Below, in pieces: positions 15,508 through 24,201 of a stretch of DNA of 33,758 bases. Positions within the stretch are counted from its first letter, which is position 1. Every line of letters starts with the position of its first letter. The DNA is taken from positions 1 to 33,758 of the forward strand of contig QHXG01000245.1 of the NCBI GenBank assembly GCA_003222845.1, given 5' to 3'. The notes beneath the pieces were generated by a model. It was not told the origin of the DNA, did not search any database, and was given only the letters and a program-made list of their open reading frames with translations. The translations under genes and the position numbers were made by a program. Source of the stretch: Acidobacteriota bacterium. Its GTDB lineage: Bacteria; Acidobacteriota; Blastocatellia; Pyrinomonadales; Pyrinomonadaceae.

Positions 15508-16548
15508 TTGCCGAAAGGGTTGCAAAACTTGGCTTGCAAGGTTGGACGACCGGCGTTGACGAGATATTACGCCATCGCCGGTCGTTTTCTGTGTGTTGAG
15601 GCCCTCGACGAGGCGTCCGCGACTTTATGCGACAAGTTTCTCCGCGACTTCCATCTTGCACCGCTGACTGATGACTCCGCTGCAAAGCCTTCTTACACCA
15701 TCAAGATTCGATCACGTGGGACACCACCTTCAGTACCTAAGGGACTCGAGAGTTTCGACGTGGCGTTTGGGCAGTGTTATGTCAAGGGGAATCGTTACTA
15801 CTTAGAAGTCGAAGATTCGTTAATCGTAGTCGGCGCTGAGAGTGAATCTTTGATCGATGTCTGGATCGGGACATCGCCCCATGCCAGGCAGCCACTATCC
15901 CTGGTAAACGTGATGTCGTATGCGCTCGAGGCGTCACTGAGGCGATGCGGGCTCTATCAGTTGCACGGCGCTGGCATCATCGAACCGCAAACAGATAGCG
16001 GCGCCTTGATAATTGGCGAATCTTGTAGCGGCAAATCGACTTTGGCGACACTTCTCGCGGCCAGAGGTTGGTCATACCTGACGGATGATGCGCTTCTCCT
16101 GAACCAGGAGGAAGATGGAGTGCGAGCGCGCGGAATCCGTAAGTTCTTCGCGGCCTCGGAAAAGACGCTCGCCGCGTGTCGATTACCCGAGATGGAGAGT
16201 GCGTTAGGTCCTCCGATAACTTCGGATCCCTCAAAGCGTCGCCTCGAGCCAGGCATCGCCTTTCCAGGAAGAGCGAAGGAATCCTGCATTCCTGGCGTGC
16301 TGCTGTTTAGTTCGATTACGAACAACCCGAAGAGCGTCATATCAAGTCTTAGTTCCGGCGAGGCCATGGCGCGGCTGATCAAATTTAACCCGTGGGCCAG
16401 CTATGATAAGGCGACGGCGCGCGAACATCTCCGACTGCTGAGTAGGCTTGCTAATCAGTGTCGAAGTTTCTTAATGGGCGCAGGGTTGGACATTTTAGCG
16501 AGCCCATCATGTGCCGAGGAGTTGTTAATACCTCTGCTGAAGACCTAG
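15508..16548 (+). CDS. HPr kinase-like P-loop protein
   Basis: A 346-residue protein whose C-terminal half matches the HPrK/lasso-kinase group: L-H-G-A-G near 152-156 (H153), Walker A G-E-S-C-S-G-K-S-T at 170-178 and an acidic L-T-D-D-A-L-L-L at 191-198 (D193/D194). The N-terminal 130 residues form the mixed alpha/beta region usual for HPrK-like proteins of peptide gene clusters, not the true HPrK N domain. No PTS protein or HPr is nearby, so classical carbon regulation is unlikely. In lasso systems such as paeninodin, relatives phosphorylate the precursor peptide; here the small peptide directly upstream is the obvious candidate substrate. The start is uncertain: TTG 15508 is used, and TTG 15520 or 15556 are alternatives. 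A weak site and a 48-base gap suggest co-transcription. Confidence 0.78.
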   Translation: MPKGLQNLACKVGRPALTRYYAIAGRFLCVEALDEASATLCDKFLRDFHLAPLTDDSAAKPSYTIKIRSRGTPPSVPKGLESFDVAFGQCYVKGNRYYLEVEDSLIVVGAESESLIDVWIGTSPHARQPLSLVNVMSYALEASLRRCGLYQLHGAGIIEPQTDSGALIIGESCSGKSTLATLLAARGWSYLTDDALLLNQEEDGVRARGIRKFFAASEKTLAACRLPEMESALGPPITSDPSKRRLEPGIAFPGRAKESCIPGVLLFSSITNNPKSVISSLSSGEAMARLIKFNPWASYDKATAREHLRLLSRLANQCRSFLMGAGLDILASPSCAEELLIPLLKT

Positions 16549-16652
16549 GAAGAGCCTGTACTCACACCTTATTCAGCAGATGCTCGGTGAGTCTTACCCG
16601 AAGAAGTTCTGATGTCCGCAAGAGTAAACGAATCAGCTACGGAAGTAGGGCC

Positions 16653-18347
16653 TTGACCTTGTCCAAATATCTTAGGCTTCTGCTTTTGGTACTGGCCGCA
16701 GCACTTGGTGCGCTTGATTCGTGGGCTTCGCGGTACTCCCTCAATCCAATGGGCGTTTCATACCTCGATATGGGCGACGCCTTTGTGCGCCGCGATTGGC
16801 AGACGGCGCTCAACGGTTTATGGAGTCCGCTCTATTCCTTGCCGCTTGGCCTGTTGGTTCGAGTCTTCAGGCCTTCCCCAAGCACGGAATTTCCGCTTGT
16901 ACATTTCGCCAACTTCCTGATTTACCTGACCGCGCTCTTTGCCTTTACGCTCTTCATGCGTGAGCTAGTGAGGTGGCAAAACGAGAACCGAGATTCAGTG
17001 TCCGAGCAAAGAACCATAGCCTTGCCTGAATGGGGAATGATGGCGCTTGGCTACGCGGTTTTCATTTGGTGCTCGCTAGGGCTGATAAAGATGGCGACGA
17101 CGGCGCCTGATCTGCTCTTTTCTGTCTTCGTTTATCTGGCCTTCGCTGTTTTGCTGCGAATACGCCGCGGGCTTCGAGACTGGCCCTCTTTCCTTCTGCT
17201 TGGACTAATTCTGGGTGTCGGTTATCTGGCGAAGAACCCGATGCTTCCGCTGGCACCGCTGTTCATATTGGTGGGGTTGGTTTTTGCCGGTGGGCTAAGA
17301 AAGGCAGGGGTGCGCTCAGCGGCCGCTATGCTCGGCATCTTCCTAACCGCCGGCCCATTTACAATTGCGCTCTCCGCCTCGAAACATCGGTTCACCTTTG
17401 GCGACAGTGGCAAGCTGAACTATTTATGGCACGTCAACAGAGTGCCGGCTTTTCACTGGCAAGGTGAAGAGGCTCGTTATGGCACTCCCAAGCATCCGAC
17501 CAGAAGAATCTTCGAGAATCCATCGGTCTATGAATTTGGGAGTCCGTTGAACGCGACTTACCCGCCTTGGTACGACCCATCTTATTGGTTCGAGGGCGCT
17601 ACGACTCAATTTGATCTCTCGCAGCAAGTAACAGCATTGCGAAGAAATCTCGCTACCTACCGGGAGATCTTTACCTATAGATCCAACCTGGCTCTGCTCG
17701 GAGGATTTCTGCTGCTTCTTTGCATTGGCCGCCGGAACTCGCTCAGAAACTTGTTGTCGGAATGGTGGCTGCCGATATTGTCATTCGCGGCATTTGTCCT
17801 CTATCTGCCGGTGCATGTGGAACCGCGTTACGCAGCGCCATTTATCCCCCCGATTTGGTTGACACTGTTTGCTGCTCTGCGATTACCGGTCAGCGAGAGT
17901 TCCAAGAAATTAATCAAATACGTAGCACTCATAACGGCAACGCTAATCATCCTTGCCCAGACGACGAGATCGCTTTCGTCGTTCCGCTCGGCCTTTGCCG
18001 CCAGACATCAGGCGGAGTTTGTGCAACTGCAGGTAGCCGACGGACTAAACCGCATGGGAATCCAACCAGGGCAGCCTGTGGGAACAATTAACTTCGATTC
18101 GTTTTGGCTGGCCGTTGTGCATTGGGCGCGATTGGCCCACGTTCATATCATCGCTGAGATACCCAACACTGACTCGAACACGTTTGCGACCGCGGATGAA
18201 TCGCGCCGGCGCCAAGTGATTGAAGCCTTTGCAAAAACGGGCGCGACCGCGCTAGTAGCGGAGCATGTGCCCAGAAACGTTACGTTACCGGGCTGGGAGC
18301 AAATCGGTGACACAGATTATTATGTGTTGAAGCTGAAATTGCCGTGA
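16653..18347 (+). CDS. polytopic GT-C-type glycosyltransferase-like protein
   Basis: A membrane protein of about 564 residues. The frame is open back to GTG 16458 and contains ATG 16509, but the extra residues are hydrophilic and Arg/Ser-rich, unlike GT-C N termini. GGAAG and AGGG (16641-16650) precede TTG 16653 and TTG 16659, so one of these is favoured. After the first helix the loop carries S-Y-L-D-M-G-D-A-F with two aspartates, then L-Y-S-L-P-L-G-L. About ten hydrophobic segments follow, with a large loop (Y-L-W-H-V-N and P-P-W-Y-D-P-S-Y-W) in the middle and a soluble C-terminal domain of about 130 residues. It should transfer a lipid-linked sugar. The stop overlaps the GTG just before the JmjC gene, indicating one operon. 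Confidence 0.78.
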   Translation: MTLSKYLRLLLLVLAAALGALDSWASRYSLNPMGVSYLDMGDAFVRRDWQTALNGLWSPLYSLPLGLLVRVFRPSPSTEFPLVHFANFLIYLTALFAFTLFMRELVRWQNENRDSVSEQRTIALPEWGMMALGYAVFIWCSLGLIKMATTAPDLLFSVFVYLAFAVLLRIRRGLRDWPSFLLLGLILGVGYLAKNPMLPLAPLFILVGLVFAGGLRKAGVRSAAAMLGIFLTAGPFTIALSASKHRFTFGDSGKLNYLWHVNRVPAFHWQGEEARYGTPKHPTRRIFENPSVYEFGSPLNATYPPWYDPSYWFEGATTQFDLSQQVTALRRNLATYREIFTYRSNLALLGGFLLLLCIGRRNSLRNLLSEWWLPILSFAAFVLYLPVHVEPRYAAPFIPPIWLTLFAALRLPVSESSKKLIKYVALITATLIILAQTTRSLSSFRSAFAARHQAEFVQLQVADGLNRMGIQPGQPVGTINFDSFWLAVVHWARLAHVHIIAEIPNTDSNTFATADESRRRQVIEAFAKTGATALVAEHVPRNVTLPGWEQIGDTDYYVLKLKLP

Positions 18348-18367
18348 ATCCTCAAAAGGAGCTAAGG

Positions 18368-19594
18368 ATGTCCGAACTTGATTTCGATACTCTGATTTCG
18401 CCCTGCTCACGCGAACAGTTCTTTTCTGAGTACTGGGAAACGAAGCCGTTGCGGATTTCGAGACGCCAGCCTGACTATTACGGCTCATTGGTTTCGGGAA
18501 GCGACATAGATTACCTGCTCTCTGTTGCCTGTCTGCTCGATCGCGAGGGTGTCGAATTGCTTGGCTCCAAGGAACTCCGCGAGGGTTCGGACAAAAAACC
18601 TGCTTCGGCCCTTTATCAAGCCTATCGGCAAGGCGCATCCTTTAGAATCCGCGGAATAAATCGTTTTTGGAAACCTATCTGGACTTTGTGCATCCGAATG
18701 CAGGAACTGTTCGGTTTTCAAGTCGCAGCAAACCTATATTGCACGCCGGCAGACTCGCGTGCTCTCGATCGACATTACGATCTCCACGACACCATGCTGC
18801 TACAGGTAGCCGGCCGCAAGAACTGGCGTGTCTTTGGATCGCCGATTGAGCTTCCGCTTGAACATGTGCCGCTCATGAAATTCGAAAGGCCGATTGATGG
18901 TGTGCAATATCGCGGCGCTCCGGTCATTCGCGATGTGACGGCAAAATATGAACCGATCGAGCCGAGTGATGAGTTTGTGCTTGAACCCGGCGATCTCTTG
19001 TACTTACCCAGGGGGGCCGTACACGAAGCCCGGTCCGCAGATTCAATTTCTGCCCATGTGACAATCGGCATCTATCCTGTCACGTGGGTCGATCTAATCG
19101 CCGTCGCTCTGGGTCAGCTTGGATATCAAGACGTACGATTGAGAAAGGCTCTCCCGGTGGGCTTCAACTCAGCGGACGCGGCGATCAAAGAAGAGTTCGA
19201 CAAACTGCTAAATGAGGTCGCGAGATCCGCCGATGTTTCAAAGGCAATGGAAGAAATAAGGGCAAGTCTTACCTGGAACCAACAAGCTATTGGTGAAGGT
19301 TCGATTGCCGATTCTGAGCCTCGATCGATCGATGTTGAGACCCTTATCGAGCGCAGACCAGGATTATCGTGCAGGCTTGTAATGGATGGGGATTTTGTTC
19401 GTTTAGCGGCCTGCCATGGTGACCTTTCGCTGCCTAAATATTTCGCAAAGGCGATTCGTTTCGTTTCAGAGAATCAAAATTTCAGTGTGGGCGCGATTCC
19501 AGGCGGATTGAGCGATCATAGCAAGATCATACTTGCGCGCCGTTTAATCAATGACGGTTTCTTTCGCGTGGCGAAGAACTCGGTTCACAACTGA
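18368..19594 (+). CDS. JmjC/cupin_4 2-oxoglutarate Fe(II) oxygenase (ROXA-like)
   Basis: ATG 18368 has AAGGAG (18356-18361) six bases upstream; an in-frame GTG at 18344 overlaps the previous stop. The 408-residue protein matches the cupin_4 group containing the ribosomal oxygenases YcfD/RoxA and NO66/MINA, which hydroxylate Arg or His side chains. The facial triad is H136-x-D138 with distal H219 (L-P-R-G-A-V-H-E-A). Q146, G149, K151 and W153 follow the usual H-x-D...Q-x-x-G-x-K-x-W pattern, K151 being a likely 2-oxoglutarate contact. The C-terminal 80 residues look like the helical winged-helix-like part. It is embedded between GT-C genes, not near ribosomal genes, so its substrate may be the peptide encoded upstream or an exported protein precursor. 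That is inference. RoxA-type ribosome modification remains possible. Confidence 0.85.
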   Translation: MSELDFDTLISPCSREQFFSEYWETKPLRISRRQPDYYGSLVSGSDIDYLLSVACLLDREGVELLGSKELREGSDKKPASALYQAYRQGASFRIRGINRFWKPIWTLCIRMQELFGFQVAANLYCTPADSRALDRHYDLHDTMLLQVAGRKNWRVFGSPIELPLEHVPLMKFERPIDGVQYRGAPVIRDVTAKYEPIEPSDEFVLEPGDLLYLPRGAVHEARSADSISAHVTIGIYPVTWVDLIAVALGQLGYQDVRLRKALPVGFNSADAAIKEEFDKLLNEVARSADVSKAMEEIRASLTWNQQAIGEGSIADSEPRSIDVETLIERRPGLSCRLVMDGDFVRLAACHGDLSLPKYFAKAIRFVSENQNFSVGAIPGGLSDHSKIILARRLINDGFFRVAKNSVHN

Positions 19595-21302
19595 TAGCTA
19601 CTGTACTCACGCTGTGACTCGAAGAGTGTCCGAATCGATCAGTCACTATCGAGCAGAACTAATCTGTGGGCTTCTGCTCGTTGTGATGGGTCTGAATTTT
19701 CTTTCGGTTCTCCCGCGAAAGAACCTGACATTAGATGAGACCATCCATATTCCGGCCGGCTTCTATAATCTCCATGGAAACCTTGGCATCAATATCGAGC
19801 ACCCACCGCTGGTGAAGATGCTCTCGGCACTGCCGCTCCTTTTCACGCACACGCAGGCGCCGGCGGTGGATCCTCAGCGAGAGTATTCTGATTATCAAGT
19901 TGCCCAGAACTTCTGGCGGGCCAACGACGCGCATTACGAAGCGTTGACGTTCTGGCCGAGGGTGCCGATGATTGCGATCGCTCTGCTGCTTGGGGCGTTG
20001 ATATTTTTTTGTGCGCGACGCCTATTTGGTGCACGCGCGGCCGTCTTGGCGGTAGCCCTCTATGCACTTGAACCTACTGTGCTGGCACATGGCAGAGTAG
20101 TTCAAACTGATATTCCTTCAGCCCTCGCCTACTTGCTCCTGTCATTCGCGCTCTACTCTTATTTACAAACCCCTAACTTTCGTCATGCGCTATATGTCGG
20201 TCTGAGCGCCGGGCTGGCACTCTCCACCAAATTTTCGATGGTTGCGCTGGCGCCGCTGGCGAGTTTGCCGCTACTTGGCCTTTTCATTTTCGCACCGAGA
20301 CTTGGACAAAAGCGTGGCTTGGTTGCGGCGCAACTGGCCACTGCGACAGTTGCACTAATAATGGTCGTCAACGCGGGTTATTTCTTTCATCACTCTGCTC
20401 AGCGATACACTCTGTCTTTGTACGATAACGGAAGTTCGACCGTAACCCATCAGCCAGTGAGAGAACTGGCGACGAAAGCCTTCACAGCCTTACAATACAT
20501 CATTCCAGCGGATTTTATTCACGGTATGACACGCGTTCTGATCCTAAATCAGGGTCGGTCAACCGCAGGCTTACTTGGCATGTACAGCAAAGAGGGATGG
20601 TGGTACTACTTCCCGATCGCGTTTGCGCTGAAGACCGCTATCCCTTTTTTACTTCTCTCAGTGCTATCCACTCTCTGGGCGCTCTGGATCTTATTTCGAA
20701 AACGCGACGAGCGCGTGTTGGTCTTACTCGTGCCAATGTTTTCATACGCCGCGTTGGCGATGATGGCTTCGACGAACATCGGGATCAGACATCTGTTGCC
20801 AGTCTATCCGTTCCTCTTCATCCTGGGTGGCGCGTTTTTGGATCATCTACTTTCTTACCGCAAGCAGCGCGTTCTGATGGCAGGAATCCTGGCGGTAGTT
20901 TTAGGCTGGATGGGCATTGAAGCGATTAGGGCGTATCCCGATTACGTAACCTACATGAATGAGTTTGCATCGCGGGCCCCGCATTGGTACTACCTTTCAG
21001 ATTCAAACGTCGAGTGGGGCGATGACGTTAAGGGGCTGGCCGCATATCTGCATGAGCGAGGCGAAGACACAGTGAGCGAGGCAATTTGGGGTTTCGAGAT
21101 CCTGGAGAAGTATGGAATAAGAAAGGCCGATGCTCCGTCTAATCCGGCCGAGGCGATGACTCGCTACGTTGCCGTCGGCGCCAGTTTCTTAAACGGTTCG
21201 GTCAATCCCAGTCGTAATCCTAATGATTATGCTGCGTATCGCGAGTTGAAACCTGAAAAAATAATCGGAGGTTCAATCTACGTGTATCGAATAAGGCAGT
21301 GA
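19551..21302 (+). CDS. GT39/PMT_2-like polytopic glycosyltransferase
   Basis: Up to 583 residues; ATG 19551 overlaps the JmjC gene by 44 bases and has no clear ribosome site. GTG 19614 and GTG 19626 are in-frame alternatives that would remove a polar N-terminal tail. After the first helix comes L-T-L-D-E-T-I-H-I-P-A-G (D62/E63), then I-N-I-E-H-P-P-L-V-K-M-L, a classic PMT_2/ArnT-like first loop. Then come E-P-T-V-L-A-H-G-R-V-V-Q-T-D and S-T-K-F-S-M-V, and roughly eleven membrane segments. The C-terminal soluble part includes Y-Y-L-S-D-S-N-V-E-W-G-D-D-V near 479-492, a recurrent motif in this subfamily. It probably moves a sugar from polyprenyl phosphate to an acceptor outside the membrane. 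It is coupled to the oxygenase gene. Confidence 0.85.
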   Translation: MTVSFAWRRTRFTTDSYCTHAVTRRVSESISHYRAELICGLLLVVMGLNFLSVLPRKNLTLDETIHIPAGFYNLHGNLGINIEHPPLVKMLSALPLLFTHTQAPAVDPQREYSDYQVAQNFWRANDAHYEALTFWPRVPMIAIALLLGALIFFCARRLFGARAAVLAVALYALEPTVLAHGRVVQTDIPSALAYLLLSFALYSYLQTPNFRHALYVGLSAGLALSTKFSMVALAPLASLPLLGLFIFAPRLGQKRGLVAAQLATATVALIMVVNAGYFFHHSAQRYTLSLYDNGSSTVTHQPVRELATKAFTALQYIIPADFIHGMTRVLILNQGRSTAGLLGMYSKEGWWYYFPIAFALKTAIPFLLLSVLSTLWALWILFRKRDERVLVLLVPMFSYAALAMMASTNIGIRHLLPVYPFLFILGGAFLDHLLSYRKQRVLMAGILAVVLGWMGIEAIRAYPDYVTYMNEFASRAPHWYYLSDSNVEWGDDVKGLAAYLHERGEDTVSEAIWGFEILEKYGIRKADAPSNPAEAMTRYVAVGASFLNGSVNPSRNPNDYAAYRELKPEKIIGGSIYVYRIRQ

Positions 21303-21401
21303 ATCCCGCCAAACCGCGTCATCTCTCTCGCTCGACATGGTAAACTCCACCTTCCTGACCTAAGGCTTTAGAGCCAGTAGAATTTCAGACGAAGCTGCGC
21401 G

Positions 21402-22991
21402 ATGTCTCTGCCCGGTGCTGCAAAGCTAACGAATTTCATCCGTCGGCATAGCCTGCCCCTTTCAATAATCGCGATCACGATTCTGTTCATTCTTTACACC
21501 TATGGACTCACAGAGAATCCGCCCGGTTTCTATCATGACGAGGCAGCTCTTGCTTATAACGCTTACCTCTTGGCCAAAACTGGTAACAGCGAATTCGGAG
21601 TTCGCTGGCCTCTCTTTGTTCAAACCTTTACGTGGCCGTTAACGGTTTATGCTAATCCCGTCTGCATCTATCTGCTGGCGGCATTCAATCTTGTGTTTCC
21701 TCCGAGCATTTGGCTTGCCAGGTTCTTGAGTTCGGTTGCCGGCTTTGAAACAGGGTTGCTGTTGGGTCTGCTGGGCTACAGAATCTCGCGCAAGGCTAAG
21801 TTTGGAGTCATCGTCGGACTTACCGCTTTGATTACGCCGTGGCTCTTCGAAGTCGATCGTCTGTTCTTCGATCCGTCCTTCTACCCTCTCGCGCTGACTC
21901 TTTTCCTGCTGTCACTATACAAAGCGCACACCAAGGAACGTTGGAGTTGGTTCAACGTCGCCGCACTCGCGGCCACGCTTGGGCTGCTGACTTATACTTA
22001 TACAATTGGACGAATGCTCTCCGGGCTATTGGCCCTCGGCCTTGGTTTCTTTGCCATTAATAAAGGGCGACTATTTGATGTCATTAAGGTCTGGATTGGT
22101 TATGGCGTCGCTCTGATCCCGCTCGCGATATTCAATCTCAGACATCCGGGAGCTCTCACTTCGAGATTCTGGGCACTTTCGTACGTGAGCGCTGAGAAAA
22201 CTTTTCAGGGAATCGCCTTCACATTCATCACCCGATATTTTCAGGACCTTAGTTTTGCGCGGCTTCTCACAACGGGCGATATCAACCCGCGTCATCACGT
22301 GCCTGGCGCAACTGGTAGCTTGCTCGCCGCGCCGTTCATTCTTGCTTTGATGGGCATCGTAATTATTTTCTGGCGTCACCGGCGCGACCCGTGGTGGCGC
22401 TTCATGATTTTCGGTTTGTTTGCAGCCGTTATTCCCGGCGCGCTGACCTCCGATGCTTTTCACACCGGACGAATGATCGCATGTCCAATCTTCTTATTAG
22501 TTTTGACAATTCCAGCGCTTGAATGGCTGATTCAAAGCGGTAGCGAGAAAGAACAATCGCAGGCGATCGAAGGCGCGTCAGAAGGCGCGGCCGATTCGAC
22601 AAAAGAAGAGACGAGCGCCTCGCCCCGACGAGCAGTCTTAGTCATTTTGCTGCTCGCCACCATCGTGCAGGCTGCATATTTCCAAGCGGTATTTTGGCGT
22701 CTCGGTCCGAAACGAATATTCGTTTTGGATGCAAACTACAAGACCGTTTATGACGTTGCCGTCGCGATGCCTTCGAGACCCATTTATCTTGCGGATGGAG
22801 AGTTTGGCCCGGGTTACATTCACGCCCTTTGGTACGCGACCCTGGAAGGACGAAACACGTCGGAGTTCGTACATCTGAATTATGGCGAGAAGGCTCCTTC
22901 GGGATCTCTCGTAATCAGCGCAGAGGGCAGTTGCACAAGTTGCGAAGTCGTGTTAACGAGCGGCCAATACTCTGTGTATCGACAATTCTGA
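21402..22991 (+). CDS. GT39/PMT-like polytopic glycosyltransferase
   Basis: A 529-residue membrane protein. First helix about 20-37, then P-P-G-F-Y-H-D-E-A-A-L-A-Y-N-A-Y (D46/E47), a first-loop acidic pair of GT-C enzymes, followed by G-V-R-W-P-L-F. A second acidic region E-V-D-R-L-F-F-D-P-S-F-Y follows around 148-159, and about ten to twelve hydrophobic segments run to residue 370. A Glu/Ser/Ala-rich charged stretch (about 375-405) interrupts before the final helix (about 410-425). The soluble tail ends with paired cysteines (C-T-S-C-E), unusual here. It lies 99 bases after the preceding GT-C and closes the rightward run. Donor and acceptor are unknown. Confidence 0.84.
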   Translation: MSLPGAAKLTNFIRRHSLPLSIIAITILFILYTYGLTENPPGFYHDEAALAYNAYLLAKTGNSEFGVRWPLFVQTFTWPLTVYANPVCIYLLAAFNLVFPPSIWLARFLSSVAGFETGLLLGLLGYRISRKAKFGVIVGLTALITPWLFEVDRLFFDPSFYPLALTLFLLSLYKAHTKERWSWFNVAALAATLGLLTYTYTIGRMLSGLLALGLGFFAINKGRLFDVIKVWIGYGVALIPLAIFNLRHPGALTSRFWALSYVSAEKTFQGIAFTFITRYFQDLSFARLLTTGDINPRHHVPGATGSLLAAPFILALMGIVIIFWRHRRDPWWRFMIFGLFAAVIPGALTSDAFHTGRMIACPIFLLVLTIPALEWLIQSGSEKEQSQAIEGASEGAADSTKEETSASPRRAVLVILLLATIVQAAYFQAVFWRLGPKRIFVLDANYKTVYDVAVAMPSRPIYLADGEFGPGYIHALWYATLEGRNTSEFVHLNYGEKAPSGSLVISAEGSCTSCEVVLTSGQYSVYRQF

Positions 22992-23036
22992 GGAGAGAAA
23001 GGCCAGGGTCCTGTTTCTAAAGTTCGCATGGATATC

Positions 23037-23134
23037 TTCGACAGGATTTACAAGTTTCACAAGATTAAGGAAGAAAACTCAGACAAGGAATTACGCCCAC
23101 CTTCCATTTTGTAAATCTTGTTAATCCTGTCGAA
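23037..23134. repeat. imperfect inverted repeat with ACAGGATT-type arms
   Basis: TTCGACAGGATT (23037-23048) and its exact complement AATCCTGTCGAA (23123-23134) flank about 75 bases. The match weakens further in (TACAAG...CACAAGATTA against GTAAATCTTGTT). It sits between the convergent GT-C and methyltransferase genes. It may be a dispersed repeat and may also help end both transcripts. Confidence 0.6.
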
Positions 23135-23173
23135 ACAGAGCGCACTTTTGCGGCGTTCTTTGGAGACACCACA

Positions 23174-24175
23174 CTAACCGATCTTTCCAAAACCTCGCCA
23201 GCTATTTTGATTGTGCCAGCCGATAACGACATCGCTGGCGCCGATGTCGCGCCACCATTCTTCAAACTCTTCGCGCGGAATGTAGAACGCCGTTGGCGCA
23301 ATTAAATGATCGAAGACGATCGAGTGATGCTCGCGCCAGTCAAAAACCGAAATCGAATTCAAGTAGTCGTTATAGAACAGATGGCGCGCGCATCGCCGGC
23401 CTCGCGGACTGCGATTGAGTGGGCCATAGATTGTCTTGCTTATGGCGTATACGAGCGCGGTCGGCAGCTTGGAGAGATGCAAAAGTAAGCGAGGCCCAAT
23501 GCGAGACGTAATGTTCTTACGAAGCGGGTCGACAAGGCGCGTTATCCATTGATTATTTTCAGCGCCGTAGACCCACGCCGAGATATGACCTCCCGGCTTT
23601 ACTTTCGCCGCCAGCGCTACGAATCCCCCGCGGGGATCAGGAAGATGGTGCAAGACACCGACTGAAAACGCATAGTCGAATACGCGACGCAGCGGCAGAT
23701 GATAAATGTCGGCTTGTATGATATGCGCGTTTGGTAGCTCCCGCGTCGCCGTAAACGCAGTTTCCACCGCATCGCTCAAGTCAAAGGATACAACGTCGCG
23801 TGCTCCCCAACCGGCTGCCAACTGCGTATGCCGGCCCTTGCCGCAGCCGCCTTCAAGAATGACCTTGCCGGCGAAGAACTCCGTACGAACGGGGGCGAGC
23901 CAACCGAGAAACTGCTGCGCGTAATCCGGCCGGTGATGGTTGAAGTGCTGCCACGACCAACCGAACTTTTCTGCGGTCGCGGCCTTATCTGGTTCGATTT
24001 CGCGTGCCTCGACAAAACGTGGTATGCCTCGCACGACGGGAAACCGCCGGCTACAGCTTGCGCACTCGAGTTCACCTTCGATTATTTCGCCCGCTTGCTC
24101 TTTCGTCACTGAAAACGGTTTGATTTCACCTTCACACAAAGGGCATGCCAAATATTGAAGCAGGCGTTCTTTCAT
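23174..24175 (-). CDS. class I SAM methyltransferase with N-terminal zinc-ribbon (Trm112-like)
   Basis: A 333-residue protein. The N terminus is a Trm112/YbaR-like zinc ribbon: C-P-L-C at 11-14 and C-A-S-C at 38-41, followed by R-F-P-V-V-R-G-I-P-R-F. The methyltransferase domain has motif I V-I-L-E-G-G-C-G-K-G-R-H near 105-116, an acidic residue after beta 2 (V-V-S-F-D-L-S near 128-134), and S-V-G-V-L-H-H-L-P-D-P near 171-181. The C-terminal 100 residues are helical and family-specific. Such two-part enzymes are common in surface-polysaccharide and lipid gene clusters, probably methylating sugars or lipid carriers; the substrate is unknown. It starts 26 bases downstream of the GT-C gene on the same strand, so the two are probably co-transcribed. 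Confidence 0.88.
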   Translation of the reverse strand: MKERLLQYLACPLCEGEIKPFSVTKEQAGEIIEGELECASCSRRFPVVRGIPRFVEAREIEPDKAATAEKFGWSWQHFNHHRPDYAQQFLGWLAPVRTEFFAGKVILEGGCGKGRHTQLAAGWGARDVVSFDLSDAVETAFTATRELPNAHIIQADIYHLPLRRVFDYAFSVGVLHHLPDPRGGFVALAAKVKPGGHISAWVYGAENNQWITRLVDPLRKNITSRIGPRLLLHLSKLPTALVYAISKTIYGPLNRSPRGRRCARHLFYNDYLNSISVFDWREHHSIVFDHLIAPTAFYIPREEFEEWWRDIGASDVVIGWHNQNSWRGFGKIG

Positions 24176-24201
24176 AGGACTATAAGAGCGATGAGCATCT
24201 C

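Noticed and set aside
15508-16548. True HPr kinase/phosphorylase of the PTS
   Set aside because: The N-terminal region does not match and no HPr, EI or EIIA gene is nearby; the HPrK-like peptide-cluster group fits better.
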